This document shows positions 16,683-25,363 of a stretch of 64,000 nt of DNA, one piece after another. Numbering within the stretch: the first letter of the stretch is position 1; each line of letters starts with the position of its first letter. Location: positions 94,829 to 158,828 of the forward strand of contig NZ_VBRY01000008.1 in the NCBI RefSeq assembly GCF_005818865.1, in the 5' to 3' direction. The position numbers and the translations under genes were made by a program. The notes below the pieces were generated by a model. That model searched no databases. It saw nothing but the letters and a program-made list of their open reading frames with translations, and was not told the DNA's origin. Source of the stretch: Mariprofundus erugo. Lineage in GTDB: Bacteria; Pseudomonadota; Zetaproteobacteria; Mariprofundales; Mariprofundaceae.

Positions 16683-17800
16683 GAGAAATGTCCTTCTGGT
16701 TTTGGCAAACAGAAGTTAGCCCTCATATGGTGGGCTTGGCAGAGGCTTTAAGTACGCACAATGTTGAGGTCATATTTGTGGCGGAACAAATGACTTCTAT
16801 TGAGCGGGAAAAGCTGGGGTGGGGCTCAATGCGTATGCGTGGAGCGAAGCTAAAATTTGTAGAAAATGAATTCGATGTTTGCGTGTTAGTGAAAAAAGCT
16901 TCTAACGATTCTATTCATTTTTGCCAAGGTCTTCGAGGCAATGGTTTAGTGTGCATCGCACAGAGAGAGCTTGCGAAACGCAAGTTGCGCCAGTGGGCGA
17001 TGGTAGAAACGGTTAATGATTATGGCTGGAAAGGCATATTAAAAAGAATCGAGTATCGGCGTCTTTTTTTTCTTTGGCGCAATAGGTTAGAAGGGGTTCT
17101 CTCCATTGGATACTCAACTTCGGACTGGGTCATATCATGTGGCGTTTCAACAAAGAAGGTTTTTCCATTTACTTATTTTCTTCAGAACGAAAACTGTCTG
17201 ATTGAAAAGAATGAGGAGTCGGATGTCACGTTTAGATTAATATTTGTAGGTCAGTTGATTGAACGTAAGGCACTTGAATTATTGATTTTGGCGCTAGAGC
17301 CACTGCACAGATTGAATCTGCAACTGCTTGTAATTGGAACTGGTCCGTTGGCTTCGGAGTTGAGGGCGACAGCAGATGCACTAATACCTGGATGCGTTAG
17401 ATGGGCGGGAAAGTTACCAATGCTTGAAATTCCAGCGTATATGAAGCAATCAGATTGTTTAGTCCTCCCGAGCCGTCATGATGGATGGGGTGCTGTTGTT
17501 TCTGAAGCCCTTATGGTGGGCACTCCAGTGATAACAAGTGATCGCTGTGGAGCTGCAGGGGTAGTGGCCGAAAGCGGGGTCGGAGGCGTATTTAAATCAG
17601 GTGATGTAGAAGGGTTAACTGAATTGATCGCTAAAGCCATCGAAAGGGGACGAGTTTCTGATGCCGACCGGTTGAGGGTTGCAGGATGGGCCGACTGTCT
17701 AAGTGCTGATTTTGGCGCAAAATATTTGTTGTCGATTGTGAACTACATGGACGGTATAGAGGAGAGACCTTTACCGTACTGGTTGAAAGAGCGAACATAG
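16679..17800 (+). CDS. GT4 family glycosyltransferase
   Basis: A 373-residue GT-B glycosyltransferase. FRLIFVGQLIERKALELLILAL starts the donor domain, and SDCLVLPSRHDGWGAVVSEALMVGTPVITSDRCGAAGVV carries the E-x7-E-like donor site. The N-terminal half is less conserved (acceptor binding). The TTG at 16679 overlaps the polymerase stop (TTGA); an ATG at 16688 is in frame and equally possible. It probably adds a residue to the same repeat unit as its neighbours. Confidence 0.82.
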   Translation: MREMSFWFWQTEVSPHMVGLAEALSTHNVEVIFVAEQMTSIEREKLGWGSMRMRGAKLKFVENEFDVCVLVKKASNDSIHFCQGLRGNGLVCIAQRELAKRKLRQWAMVETVNDYGWKGILKRIEYRRLFFLWRNRLEGVLSIGYSTSDWVISCGVSTKKVFPFTYFLQNENCLIEKNEESDVTFRLIFVGQLIERKALELLILALEPLHRLNLQLLVIGTGPLASELRATADALIPGCVRWAGKLPMLEIPAYMKQSDCLVLPSRHDGWGAVVSEALMVGTPVITSDRCGAAGVVAESGVGGVFKSGDVEGLTELIAKAIERGRVSDADRLRVAGWADCLSADFGAKYLLSIVNYMDGIEERPLPYWLKERT

Positions 17801-17801
17801 G

Positions 17802-18980
17802 GTGCAGGACTGTATTCGGGTGCTGCACGTATCAGCATATTTTGCCCCAGCATATTGCTATGGCGGCCCTCCTAGAAGCATCCATGGGTTATGTCTTGCT
17901 CTAGCTAATAGTGGTATGATTGTTTGTGCATTGACTTCAGCTGCAAATGGCAACATTGAGCTTCCTGATCAAATAGTCGCTGCCAATGCCTTTAATGGAG
18001 TCAAGGTTATCTACTTACCTAGGGCTTATCCGAAGGGTTACTTCTATTGCCCTGATATGAAAGTTTATTTGGAATCAATCATTAATAATTTTGATTTGGT
18101 ACATATCCATGGCTGCTGGAATTATATGAGCTGGATGGCAGGCCACATATGTCGGAAAAATAACGTGCCCTATATTGTATCGCCCAGAGGAATGCTGGAA
18201 TCTGAGGCAATGAAAGTCAGCGCATTCAAGAAAAAGATAGCTTATGCCATTCTTGAAAAGCGGCAATTGAATGGCGCTGCCTGGATTCACGCAACCAGCT
18301 TAAAAGAGGAGTCCAGTGTCAAGGCCCTGAACATCACTCCGCCTGTGTCCGTGATTCCGAACGGTGTTGATTTGCCAAAAGGGGAGAGCGGTTGCGATAA
18401 ACAACTTCGTGCTAGGTTCAATATTTCTGACCGGGGATTTGTACTCCTTTTTGTCGGCCGGCTTCATCCAATCAAGGGTCTTAACGTTTTGTGCGGTGGA
18501 TTGCGGCTTGCAAAGAAAAGTATGTCTCATATTCGATTGGTTCTTGTTGGCGATGGTGATGAAGAGTATGTAAATCAATTGAAATCACAGTTCTCCGATC
18601 TTGTTTCAAGTGGACATCTTATTTTTGCAGGCCACCTAGACGGGGAAGAGAAGGCAGATGCATTTATGTCGGCGAATGCATTTTCATTGATGTCACAAAG
18701 CGAGAATTTTGGCTTGGCGATTGCAGAAGCGATGTCTTACGGACTTCCAGTCATTCTCAGCAAAGGCTGTCCCTGGCCGCAGGTTGAAGATTGGAATGCC
18801 GGTTACTGGATTGAGCCTGATGAAAGGGTGGTTGCCGAATCCATTTGCCGTTTAGGACAGGATATGGAACTGTCAAAAACAATGGGCCTCAATGCAAAAA
18901 ATCATATCTCTGAATATTTGGACTGGGGTTCGGTCGCAAATGACGTGAAAGCGGTCTACAATAAGGTCCTGTCAAAATAA
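17802..18980 (+). CDS. GT4 family glycosyltransferase
   Basis: A 392-residue GT-B enzyme. The N-terminal VLHVSAYFAPAYCYGGPPRSIHGLCLAL has the glycine-rich acceptor loop seen in WcaI/PimB-type enzymes; VIPNGVDLPKGE, FVGRLHPIKGLNVLCGGL and SEN FGLAIAEAMSYGLPVILS supply the donor site with both conserved Glu. It starts with GTG one base after the previous stop. It completes a set of GT2 and GT4 enzymes in this block. Confidence 0.85.
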   Translation: MQDCIRVLHVSAYFAPAYCYGGPPRSIHGLCLALANSGMIVCALTSAANGNIELPDQIVAANAFNGVKVIYLPRAYPKGYFYCPDMKVYLESIINNFDLVHIHGCWNYMSWMAGHICRKNNVPYIVSPRGMLESEAMKVSAFKKKIAYAILEKRQLNGAAWIHATSLKEESSVKALNITPPVSVIPNGVDLPKGESGCDKQLRARFNISDRGFVLLFVGRLHPIKGLNVLCGGLRLAKKSMSHIRLVLVGDGDEEYVNQLKSQFSDLVSSGHLIFAGHLDGEEKADAFMSANAFSLMSQSENFGLAIAEAMSYGLPVILSKGCPWPQVEDWNAGYWIEPDERVVAESICRLGQDMELSKTMGLNAKNHISEYLDWGSVANDVKAVYNKVLSK

Positions 18981-19010
18981 TCTTAATAATAAATTGTAAG
19001 AGGTTACAGA

Positions 19011-20762
19011 ATGATTGTTCTGGGAGTTAATGCCTATCATGGTGATTCATCAGCATGTCTGGTCGTTGATGGAGCTATGGTGGCCGCGATTGAAGAGGAG
19101 CGCTTTCGTCGCATCAAACACTGGGCCGGATTTCCTTCTGAGGCAATTCGTTACTGCCTGAAAGAGGCGGGTATTAAGTTGGCCGATGTTGACTACGTAG
19201 CAATTAACTCCGACCCAAAGGCCAATCTGATGAAGAAAATCGGCTATACGATGAAAAATCGACCGGAGCTGAGTTTGATTGTGGATAAACTCAAGGATCA
19301 AAATAAGCGCCGTACTGTCGATCAGGAGTTCGAGGCAGCGTTTCCGAACGATGGTTTTAAGGCTGAAGTCAGGCATGTCGAACATCACCTGGCGCATCTC
19401 TCTTCGGCATTTCATGTATCACCCTATGCGGATGCTGTGGTGGTCTCGGTGGATGGTTTCGGTGATTTTGCCAGTGCGGCCTGGGGATTCGGTCAGGGAA
19501 GTGAAATTTCAATCGATGATAAAGTTTATTTTCCGCACTCGCTTGGGGCCTTTTATCAGGCCCTGACCCAGTTTATCGGCTTTCCCCACTATGGCGATGA
19601 ATACAAAGTAATGGGGCTTGCACCATATGGTAAGCCGTCATATCTGGAGCAGATGCGGCAGATTGTACTCCTGCAGGATGATGGATCGTTCCGTCTTAAC
19701 CTGGACTATTTCAAACACCATGTTGAGAAAGTGAACTACGAGTGGGAAAGTGGTATTCCGACGGTTGGTCAGATCTATTCGGATCGACTGGCTGATTTGC
19801 TGGGGCCTGCACGAGAAAAGGGTGAGGAGTTGACTCAGCGCCACAAGGATATCGCACACTCAGTCCAGGCAATGTATGAGGAAGCGTTTTTTCACCTGCT
19901 GAATAAACTCCATGCCCGGCATGGCACAGATAACCTGTGTATTGCCGGCGGATGTGGTATGAACTCGGTGGCCAATGGCAAGGTGACACTACGGACGCCG
20001 TTCCGGAATGTGTACATTCAGTCCGCCGCTGGTGATGCCGGTGGTGCGATTGGAGCGGCATTTGTTGTTCACCACCAGGTGAGTCCTAAAGCGGGACGTC
20101 AATTTGTGATGGATCATGCTTATTGGGGCAGCCATTTCAGCAGTGAAGAAATCAGGACTAAGGTCGAAGGACTAAGGACTGAGTTGGAATCCGAAAGATG
20201 TGTCATAAAGCTGATAGACGACGAAACTGAACTGTGTCGAAAAACCGCGCAGGCGATTTCGGAAGGGAAGGTCGTCGGCTGGTTTCAGGGGCGTATGGAG
20301 TGGGGCCCAAGGGCATTGGGTAATCGCTCGATTGTTTGTGATCCGCGCCGTTCAGACATGAAAGATATTCTCAACCTGAAAATAAAACGCCGTGAATCTT
20401 TCAGGCCATTTGCTCCCTCCGTGCTCAGGGACTCCGTTGCTGAGTGGTTTGAGATTGACGCCGAAGTACCATTTATGATGAAGGTGTTTCAGATCAGGGG
20501 GGAAAAGCGCACTGAAATACCTGCAGTGACGCATGTCGATGGTTCAGGGCGTTTACAGACTGTATACTCTCATACCAACCCTCGTTATCACGGGCTGATC
20601 TCTGCTTTTAATGAGCTTACCGGGGTGCCAATGGTTCTTAATACCTCTTTTAATGAGAACGAACCGGTAGTCTGCAAGCCAGAAGAGGCACTGGCCTGCT
20701 TTTTGCGCACAAAGATGGATGTCTTAGTGCTGGGCGACTGGTTTATCGAGAGGCAGGGTTGA
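19011..20762 (+). CDS. NodU/CmcH-family carbamoyltransferase
   Basis: A 583-residue protein with the YrdC/HypF-like ASKHA N-terminal domain (VLGVNAYHGDSSACLVVDG, VEHHLAHLSSAFHVSPYADAVVVSVDGFGD) and the C-terminal carbamoyltransferase domain (VGWFQGRMEWGPRALGNRSIVCDPR, NLKIKRRESFRPFAPSVL, NTSFNENEPVVCKPEEAL). The His residues of the HH..H set bind the metal. Such enzymes use carbamoyl phosphate and ATP to carbamoylate a hydroxyl, in O-antigens usually on a sugar. RBS AGAGG lies ahead of the ATG. It is the last gene before the repeat-rich stretch; a repeat starts at its stop codon. Confidence 0.9.
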   Translation: MIVLGVNAYHGDSSACLVVDGAMVAAIEEERFRRIKHWAGFPSEAIRYCLKEAGIKLADVDYVAINSDPKANLMKKIGYTMKNRPELSLIVDKLKDQNKRRTVDQEFEAAFPNDGFKAEVRHVEHHLAHLSSAFHVSPYADAVVVSVDGFGDFASAAWGFGQGSEISIDDKVYFPHSLGAFYQALTQFIGFPHYGDEYKVMGLAPYGKPSYLEQMRQIVLLQDDGSFRLNLDYFKHHVEKVNYEWESGIPTVGQIYSDRLADLLGPAREKGEELTQRHKDIAHSVQAMYEEAFFHLLNKLHARHGTDNLCIAGGCGMNSVANGKVTLRTPFRNVYIQSAAGDAGGAIGAAFVVHHQVSPKAGRQFVMDHAYWGSHFSSEEIRTKVEGLRTELESERCVIKLIDDETELCRKTAQAISEGKVVGWFQGRMEWGPRALGNRSIVCDPRRSDMKDILNLKIKRRESFRPFAPSVLRDSVAEWFEIDAEVPFMMKVFQIRGEKRTEIPAVTHVDGSGRLQTVYSHTNPRYHGLISAFNELTGVPMVLNTSFNENEPVVCKPEEALACFLRTKMDVLVLGDWFIERQG

Positions 20763-20792
20763 TCACGGAATACACAGAATACAGAGAAAAAG
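20763..20792 (+). repeat. short repeat family R3, copy 1 (direct orientation)
   Basis: CACGGAATACACAGAATACA and following bases recur at 21308-21338 and, as reverse complement, at 20886-20915 and 21424-21455. This copy begins immediately after the stop codon of the carbamoyltransferase gene. Confidence 0.8.
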
Positions 20793-20885
20793 AGAAGAAT
20801 GAACGCGGTATGATGCCGTCAGGGCTCTACATTGAGGGGAGCAGAAGTATCCAAGGGTGTGGATAATCTCTTAGTTGGAGCTTCA

Positions 20886-20915
20886 CTTCCGTGTGGTCCG
20901 TATATTCCGTGGTGA
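20886..20915 (-). repeat. short repeat family R3, copy 2 (inverted)
   Basis: Reverse complement of the 20763 copy (CTTCCGTGTGGTCCGTATAT then TCCGTGGTGA). It ends next to the GAAAGG that probably serves as ribosome-binding site of the PD-(D/E)XK gene at 20929. Confidence 0.8.
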
Positions 20916-20928
20916 AAGGTTATTATGG

Positions 20929-21300
20929 ATGTTGAAATACGAGGATGAGAGTTTTCAGATTCGTGGCGCGATTTTCGAAGTATACCGCGAGATGGGCTGC
21001 GGGTTTCTCGAAGCTGTTTATCAGGAATGCATGGAGAGGGAGCTGTATGCGCAAGGTATACCGTTTCACGCTCAGGCTGATTTGCATCTGAGCTATAAAG
21101 GGGAGCTGTTAAATCAGATTTACCGACCTGATTTTATTTGTTTCGGACAAATCATTATTGAAATCAAGGCTGTAAAAGAATTGTGTAATGAGCACCGAGC
21201 ACAGGTTTATAACTACTTGAGAGCGACAGGGTTTGAACTTGGGATGTTGGCAAATTTTGGTCATCATCCTAAGGTGGAAATTGAACGGATCATTCTGTGA
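20929..21300 (+). CDS. GxxExxY protein, PD-(D/E)XK nuclease-fold
   Basis: A 123-residue protein. It has the family signature G25-FLE-AVY31 (GxxExxY) and a PD-(D/E)XK-like catalytic set: RPD68 followed by IE78-I-K80. HRAQVYNYLRATGFELGMLANFG closes the fold. The family (PDDEXK_3) is widespread in environmental genomes and its function is not established. ATG 20929 is chosen because GAAAGG lies 9 nt upstream and the domain begins at once; the frame is open back to TTG 20875 through repeat DNA. Inverted-repeat pairs stand on both sides (20763/20886 and 21308/21424), suggesting a small mobile unit. No link with sugar metabolism is visible. Confidence 0.8.
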   Translation: MLKYEDESFQIRGAIFEVYREMGCGFLEAVYQECMERELYAQGIPFHAQADLHLSYKGELLNQIYRPDFICFGQIIIEIKAVKELCNEHRAQVYNYLRATGFELGMLANFGHHPKVEIERIIL

Positions 21301-21307
21301 TTTATTT

Positions 21308-21338
21308 ACCACGGAATACACAGAATACACGGAAAAAG
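21308..21338 (+). repeat. short repeat family R3, copy 3 (direct)
   Basis: ACCACGGAATACACAGAATA and following bases, nearly identical to the 20763 copy, begin 7 nt after the stop of the PD-(D/E)XK gene. Confidence 0.8.
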
Positions 21339-21423
21339 TTATAGGTGTGAGCAATGAATAATTATGCTTCGATGAGGGGCTGTGATCCACCCAGGGCAGT
21401 TGACAATCGCTCTGTTCGACTCA

Positions 21424-21455
21424 TCTTCCGTGTGTTTCGTGCTTTCCGTGGTCTG
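21424..21455 (-). repeat. short repeat family R3, copy 4 (inverted)
   Basis: TCTTCCGTGTGTTTCGTGCT then TTCCGTGGTC is the reverse complement of the direct copies. It ends 14 nt before the next gene. Confidence 0.78.
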
Positions 21456-21469
21456 TTCTTGAGGAATGC

Positions 21470-22219
21470 ATGAAAATATCTGTTATTACGGCTGTTTATA
21501 ATGCCGAAAAGACCATAGCCGATGCGATCGAGTCTACTTTGGCTCAGGATTACCCCAATGTTGAACTGGTGGTGGTTGACGGTGCCTCTACGGATGGCAC
21601 GACAGCGTTGCTGGAAGCCTTCCGTGATCGGATTAATATCTTTATCAGTGAGCCGGATAAGGGAATCTACGATGCGCTGAACAAAGGGATCAGGCATGCA
21701 ACGGGAGATGTGATTGGTTTCCTTCATGCAGATGATCTTTTCGCCAGCACTGATGTTTTGTCCAGGGTGGCAGAGGTGTTTGCCGATGATTCAGTGGAAG
21801 CAGTTTACGGAGATCTTGTTTATGTCAGCAAGGCTGAGCCGGACAGGGTGATTCGTTACTGGAAGTCAGGAGCGTATTCAGCTGCGAAGCTGAAACATGG
21901 CTGGATGCCTCCTCACCCGACGTTTTATATGCGTCGGCAGTTGTATGAAACACATGGGGCATTCGATACCTCGTTCCGGATTGCCGCCGATTATGATTGT
22001 ATGCTGCGCATGTTGGGTGAGGTTGGCGTGCAGTGTGCCTATATTCCTCATGTGCTGGTGAAGATGCGCCTGGGGGGGGAGAGCAATCGCTCTTTAAACA
22101 ATATTATCCGTAAGTCGAAAGAGGATTACCGGGCACTGAAAAAAAACGGTGTCGGTGGTGTTTTGGCCTTGTGCTGGAAGAATCTGAGCAAGTTGCCGCA
22201 GTTTATTATGAAATCGTGA
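21470..22219 (+). CDS. GT2 family glycosyltransferase (WcaE/WcaA-like)
   Basis: A 249-residue GT-A enzyme: KISVITAVYNAEKTIADAIESTLAQDYPNVELVVVDGASTDGT, SEPDKGIYDALNKGI and FLHADDLFAS (metal-binding DxD-like) are textbook for this branch, often found with gmd/fcl. It probably transfers fucose, mannose or a related sugar in the same pathway. RBS TGAGGAA precedes the ATG. The stop codon (22217-22219) lies inside a copy of repeat family R1. Confidence 0.88.
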   Translation: MKISVITAVYNAEKTIADAIESTLAQDYPNVELVVVDGASTDGTTALLEAFRDRINIFISEPDKGIYDALNKGIRHATGDVIGFLHADDLFASTDVLSRVAEVFADDSVEAVYGDLVYVSKAEPDRVIRYWKSGAYSAAKLKHGWMPPHPTFYMRRQLYETHGAFDTSFRIAADYDCMLRMLGEVGVQCAYIPHVLVKMRLGGESNRSLNNIIRKSKEDYRALKKNGVGGVLALCWKNLSKLPQFIMKS

Positions 22220-22249
22220 AGTGATTTGTGAATGGTGACTAGTGATTGG
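22216..22249 (+). repeat. short repeat family R1 (GTGACTAGTGATT type), copy 1
   Basis: GTGAAGTGATTTGTGAATGG followed by TGACTAGTGATTGG. Related sequences occur inside fcl (24738-24785), before the WecA-like gene (25259-25279) and on both sides of the wzc-phosphatase gap (31423-31458, 31532-31560). The glycosyltransferase stop codon is part of this copy. Confidence 0.75.
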
Positions 22250-22295
22250 CTACCAGCCCCCTCCTTCATGTTTATTTTTGTTTTAGGAGATAGAT

Positions 22296-23420
22296 GTGAA
22301 AAAGGCATTGATTACCGGGGTGACCGGGCAGGATGGATCCTATCTGGCGGAGTTTTTGCTGGCCAAGGGGTATGAGGTGCATGGCATCAAACGTCGTGCC
22401 TCTTCATTTAATACCCAGAGGGTGGATCACATCTATCAGGATCCTCATGTAGAAAATAAAAACTTTGTCCTGCATTACGGTGATTTAAGCGATACATCGA
22501 ATTTGACCCGTATCTTGCAGGAGGTGCAGCCGGATGAGGTGTATAATCTGGGGGCGCAATCGCATGTGGCCGTCTCATTTGAGGCACCGGAGTATACGGC
22601 CGATGTCGATGGTATTGGCACACTCAGGTTGCTTGAAGCGATCCGTCTGCTTGGTATGGAGAAGAAGGTCCGCTTTTATCAGGCATCCACTTCCGAGCTC
22701 TATGGTCTGGTGCAGGAGATTCCCCAGAAAGAGACCACGCCGTTTCACCCCCGTTCCCCCTATGGCGTTGCCAAGCTTTATGCCTACTGGATTGTGGTCA
22801 ATTATCGTGAGGCCTACGGCATGTATGCCTGCAACGGCATTCTGTTCAATCACGAGTCGCCACGCCGTGGTGAAACCTTTGTAACCCGCAAGATCACCCG
22901 TGGTCTGGCCAACATCGCTCAGGGGCTGGAGGATTGCCTGTATATGGGTAATCTCGACTCTCTGCGTGACTGGGGCCATGCAAAGGATTATGTGCGCATG
23001 CAGTGGATGATGCTGCAGCAGGAGCAGGCCGAGGACTTTGTCATTGCGACCGGCGTTCAATATTCGGTGCGTCAGTTTATCGAGTGGTCCGCTGCAGAGC
23101 TGGGTATTACGCTGAGCTGGCAGGGTGAGGGCGCCGCAGAGGTCGGGACCATTGCCGCACTCGATGAGTCACGGGCAGCCAGTCACAAGTCACTTGCAGT
23201 GGGCGACACCATCGTTCGCATCGATCCGCGCTACTTCCGTCCTGCCGAGGTGGATACTCTGCTTGGTGATCCGACCAAGGCCAAACAGAAGCTCGGCTGG
23301 ACCCCTCAGATTACCGCTCAACAGATGTGTGCCGAGATGATCGCCGAGGATTTGCATGTAGCCAAGCGCCACGCGCTGCTGAAGAAGCACGGCTATGGTA
23401 TCCCTGTCGCGCATGAATAA
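22296..23420 (+). CDS. gmd: GDP-mannose 4,6-dehydratase
   Basis: A 374-residue SDR enzyme: [31 protein letters not shown] (NADP loop), [45 protein letters not shown], the STSELYG...[22 protein letters not shown] active site (Ser/Thr, Tyr, Lys) and [17 protein letters not shown]. It turns GDP-mannose into GDP-4-keto-6-deoxymannose, the substrate of the Fcl enzyme downstream. GTG start with AGGAG about 8 nt upstream. A short stretch near the C-terminus ([20 protein letters not shown]) is slightly expanded relative to typical Gmd. Confidence 0.97.
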   Translation: MKKALITGVTGQDGSYLAEFLLAKGYEVHGIKRRASSFNTQRVDHIYQDPHVENKNFVLHYGDLSDTSNLTRILQEVQPDEVYNLGAQSHVAVSFEAPEYTADVDGIGTLRLLEAIRLLGMEKKVRFYQASTSELYGLVQEIPQKETTPFHPRSPYGVAKLYAYWIVVNYREAYGMYACNGILFNHESPRRGETFVTRKITRGLANIAQGLEDCLYMGNLDSLRDWGHAKDYVRMQWMMLQQEQAEDFVIATGVQYSVRQFIEWSAAELGITLSWQGEGAAEVGTIAALDESRAASHKSLAVGDTIVRIDPRYFRPAEVDTLLGDPTKAKQKLGWTPQITAQQMCAEMIAEDLHVAKRHALLKKHGYGIPVAHE

Positions 23421-23427
23421 GGGCGAC

Positions 23428-23462
23428 TGTGTGAGATGTTAGACGTGAGATGTGAGACGAGG
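23428..23462 (+). repeat. short repeat family R2 (GTGAGATGT type), left flank of four-helix gene
   Basis: GTGTGAGATGTTAGACGTGA followed by GATGTGAGACGAGG. The inverse orientation (CTCACATC units) is found at 24001-24066 on the other side of the small gene, so the two sets form an inverted pair around it. Confidence 0.78.
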
Positions 23463-23626
23463 TTTGCAAGATGTGATGGGCCCTTTGCGGTTGAATTTTT
23501 CCACCGCAAAGTTTTCACCGTGGCGTTGGGGGCAAGTGAACTGGTGGAAAGTTTCCACAGGTTTAATGCTTTAGCTTTTACATCTTTCGTCTCGCATGCG
23601 ACAGCTCACGCCAGCGTAGCAGGCAA

Positions 23627-23989
23627 ATGAGACGCAAGCATCATGATCTGCAGGTGTGGCAGTTGGGGATGCGATTGGTGAAAGAAGTCTATTCGGTCAC
23701 CAGAACCTTTCCCGAAAGTGAGCGTTTTGGGTTGTGCAGTCAGATGCAGCGTGCTTCGGTGAGCATCCCATCAAATATTGCTGAAGGTGCCGGCAGAAAC
23801 GGTGAAAAGGAGTTTCTGCAATTTTTGTCGATTGCTCGTGGTTCGCTCTGCGAGTTAGAAACGCAATTGATGATTAGCCATGAACTGGGTTATGTGCGTG
23901 AAGAAAAAGAGGTGTTGGATTTGATCAATGAAACTTATGCAAAGCTGAATGCGTTGATGACTTCAATTCGCGCTAGAGGCGCTAAATGA
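23627..23989 (+). CDS. four-helix bundle protein (23S rRNA intervening-sequence protein family)
   Basis: A 120-residue helical protein: [50 protein letters not shown] is the conserved core of the S23/IVP family, whose founding members are encoded inside 23S rRNA intervening sequences; they form pentameric helical bundles of unknown role. It is not in an rRNA here but between gmd and fcl, and is bracketed by inverted R2 repeats. The start is ATG 23627. A probable insertion into an otherwise gmd-fcl pair. Confidence 0.85.
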   Translation: MRRKHHDLQVWQLGMRLVKEVYSVTRTFPESERFGLCSQMQRASVSIPSNIAEGAGRNGEKEFLQFLSIARGSLCELETQLMISHELGYVREEKEVLDLINETYAKLNALMTSIRARGAK

Positions 23990-24000
23990 TGCATCTTTTC

Positions 24001-24066
24001 TATCTCACATCTTACATCTCACATCCAACGGTGACCCTATGACATCTCACATCTCACATCTCACAT
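24001..24066 (-). repeat. short repeat family R2, right flank (two clusters), overlapping fcl start
   Basis: CTCACATC-type units occur in two clusters (24001-24026 and 24041-24066) separated by CCAACGGTGACCCTATG. The second cluster is inside the first codons of fcl. Confidence 0.8.
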
Positions 24067-25157
24067 TAAGCAGCAAGATTTACGTAGCCGGACACAGAGG
24101 AATGGTGGGCTCCGCAATCGTGCGTAAGCTGCTTGCAGATGGTCATACTCCCGAGTCCTTATTCCTTCGCACTTCGAGCGAGCTCGATTTGCGAGACCAG
24201 TCCGCCGTCCGTGCCTTTATGCAGACAGAGAAACCGGACGTGGTGATCGTGGCAGCGGCGAAGGTGGGAGGCATTTATGCCAACAACACCTATCCGGCCG
24301 AGTTTATCTATGATAACCTGATGATCGAGTGTAACCTGATCCATGAGTCCTATGCGTGCGGAGTGCAAAAACTGCTGTTTCTTGGCTCCTCCTGTATCTA
24401 TCCGCGCCTGGCTGCACAACCCATGCGCGAAGATGCACTGCTTACCGGGACACTGGAGCCGACCAACGAGCCCTATGCCGTGGCCAAGATTGCCGGCATC
24501 AAGCTATGCGAGAGCTATAACCGCCAGTATGGCGTCGATTACCGCTCCGTCATGCCGACCAACCTGTATGGACCGGGTGACAATTTCCATCCTGAAAACT
24601 CGCATGTGGTGCCGGCGCTGATTCGTCGCTTCCATCTGGCCAAGCTGGCCGAGCAGGGTGATCTCGCTGCACTTCACGCCATTGATCAACAAACTCCCAT
24701 TCCCGATGGAGCGCTTCCAGACCTTGGTCTGGAAAGAGTGAATGGTGATTTGTCACTAGTTACTAGTCACCGACTCCCAGTCACCGTTAAGATCTGGGGC
24801 AGTGGCAACGCATATCGCGAATTTCTGCATGTCGATGATATGGCAGAGGCTTCACTGTTTGTGCTGAATGTGCCGGCGGATCAGTACAAGGCCAATACCG
24901 AGCCGATGATCTCCCATATCAATGTCGGTAGCAGTCAGGAGGTGAGCATCGCCGGGCTTGCCCGTTTAGTGGCTGAAGTCACTGGTTTTACCGGTCGTAT
25001 CGTGTTTGATGCCGATAAACCCGATGGTGCGCCGCGCAAGCTGATGGACAGTTCCCGCCTTGCCGATATGGGCTGGCAAGCCTCGATCTCTCTTCGCGAC
25101 GGCCTTGCACATGCCTATCAATGGTTCCTTAAGTCACAGGAGCGCGTAAGAACATGA
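24039..25157 (+). CDS. fcl: GDP-L-fucose synthase
   Basis: A 372-residue SDR epimerase/reductase: [19 protein letters not shown] (NADP loop), [64 protein letters not shown] (Tyr/Lys) and [19 protein letters not shown]. It makes GDP-L-fucose from the Gmd product. Two oddities: the ATG at 24039 and about ten N-terminal residues (TSHISHL...) are encoded by R2 repeat DNA, with CGGTGA as ribosome-binding site; and residues ~234-249 ([16 protein letters not shown]) are encoded by a 48-bp palindromic R1 repeat in frame, just before the conserved VKIWGSG strand. Confidence 0.95.
   Translation: MTSHISHLTLSSKIYVAGHRGMVGSAIVRKLLADGHTPESLFLRTSSELDLRDQSAVRAFMQTEKPDVVIVAAAKVGGIYANNTYPAEFIYDNLMIECNLIHESYACGVQKLLFLGSSCIYPRLAAQPMREDALLTGTLEPTNEPYAVAKIAGIKLCESYNRQYGVDYRSVMPTNLYGPGDNFHPENSHVVPALIRRFHLAKLAEQGDLAALHAIDQQTPIPDGALPDLGLERVNGDLSLVTSHRLPVTVKIWGSGNAYREFLHVDDMAEASLFVLNVPADQYKANTEPMISHINVGSSQEVSIAGLARLVAEVTGFTGRIVFDADKPDGAPRKLMDSSRLADMGWQASISLRDGLAHAYQWFLKSQERVRT
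24738..24785. repeat. 48-bp R1 palindromic repeat inserted in frame within fcl
   Basis: Begins GTGAATGGTGATTTGTCACT, continues AGTTACTAGTCACCGACTCC and ends CAGTCACC. It is exactly 16 codons, starts on a codon boundary and carries no stop. The left half and right half are partly self-complementary (GGTGA...TCACC; ACTAGT). The same words occur in intergenic copies at 22216 and 31532. Confidence 0.8.
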
Positions 25158-25258
25158 TTTTTTCCCGTCTGTCAGTTTGCCACTTTTCTCACCGGCTCTG
25201 CTGATAGCGGGATGTGCGACTGTCATTTTTTATGTCATTCTTTCGGTATTTCCGCTGA

Positions 25259-25279
25259 TCACGAATCACCCGTCACTGC
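25259..25279 (-). repeat. short repeat family R1, copy before WecA-like gene
   Basis: TCACGAATCACCCGTCACTG matches the CACCCGTCACTAATCACC words of the 31532 copy. Intergenic, about 20 nt upstream of a predicted promoter. Confidence 0.6.
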
Positions 25280-25298
25280 AATCTCTTTCCCGTTTACT

Positions 25299-25326
25299 TT
25301 GCATATTCGCGATTGTCGTCTAAAAT
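25299..25326 (+). promoter_or_regulatory. predicted sigma-70 promoter of exopolysaccharide cluster
   Basis: TTGCAT at 25299-25304, a 16-bp spacer and TAAAAT at 25321-25326, 37 nt before the ATG of the WecA-like gene. Found by eye only. Confidence 0.45.
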
Positions 25327-25363
25327 CAGATTCACTTTGAAACGGGCAGGTTAACCACATCGT

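Noticed and set aside
23436..23630. Open frame of 64 codons between gmd and the four-helix gene
   Set aside because: It consists largely of R2 repeat and AT-rich linker sequence and shows no family features.
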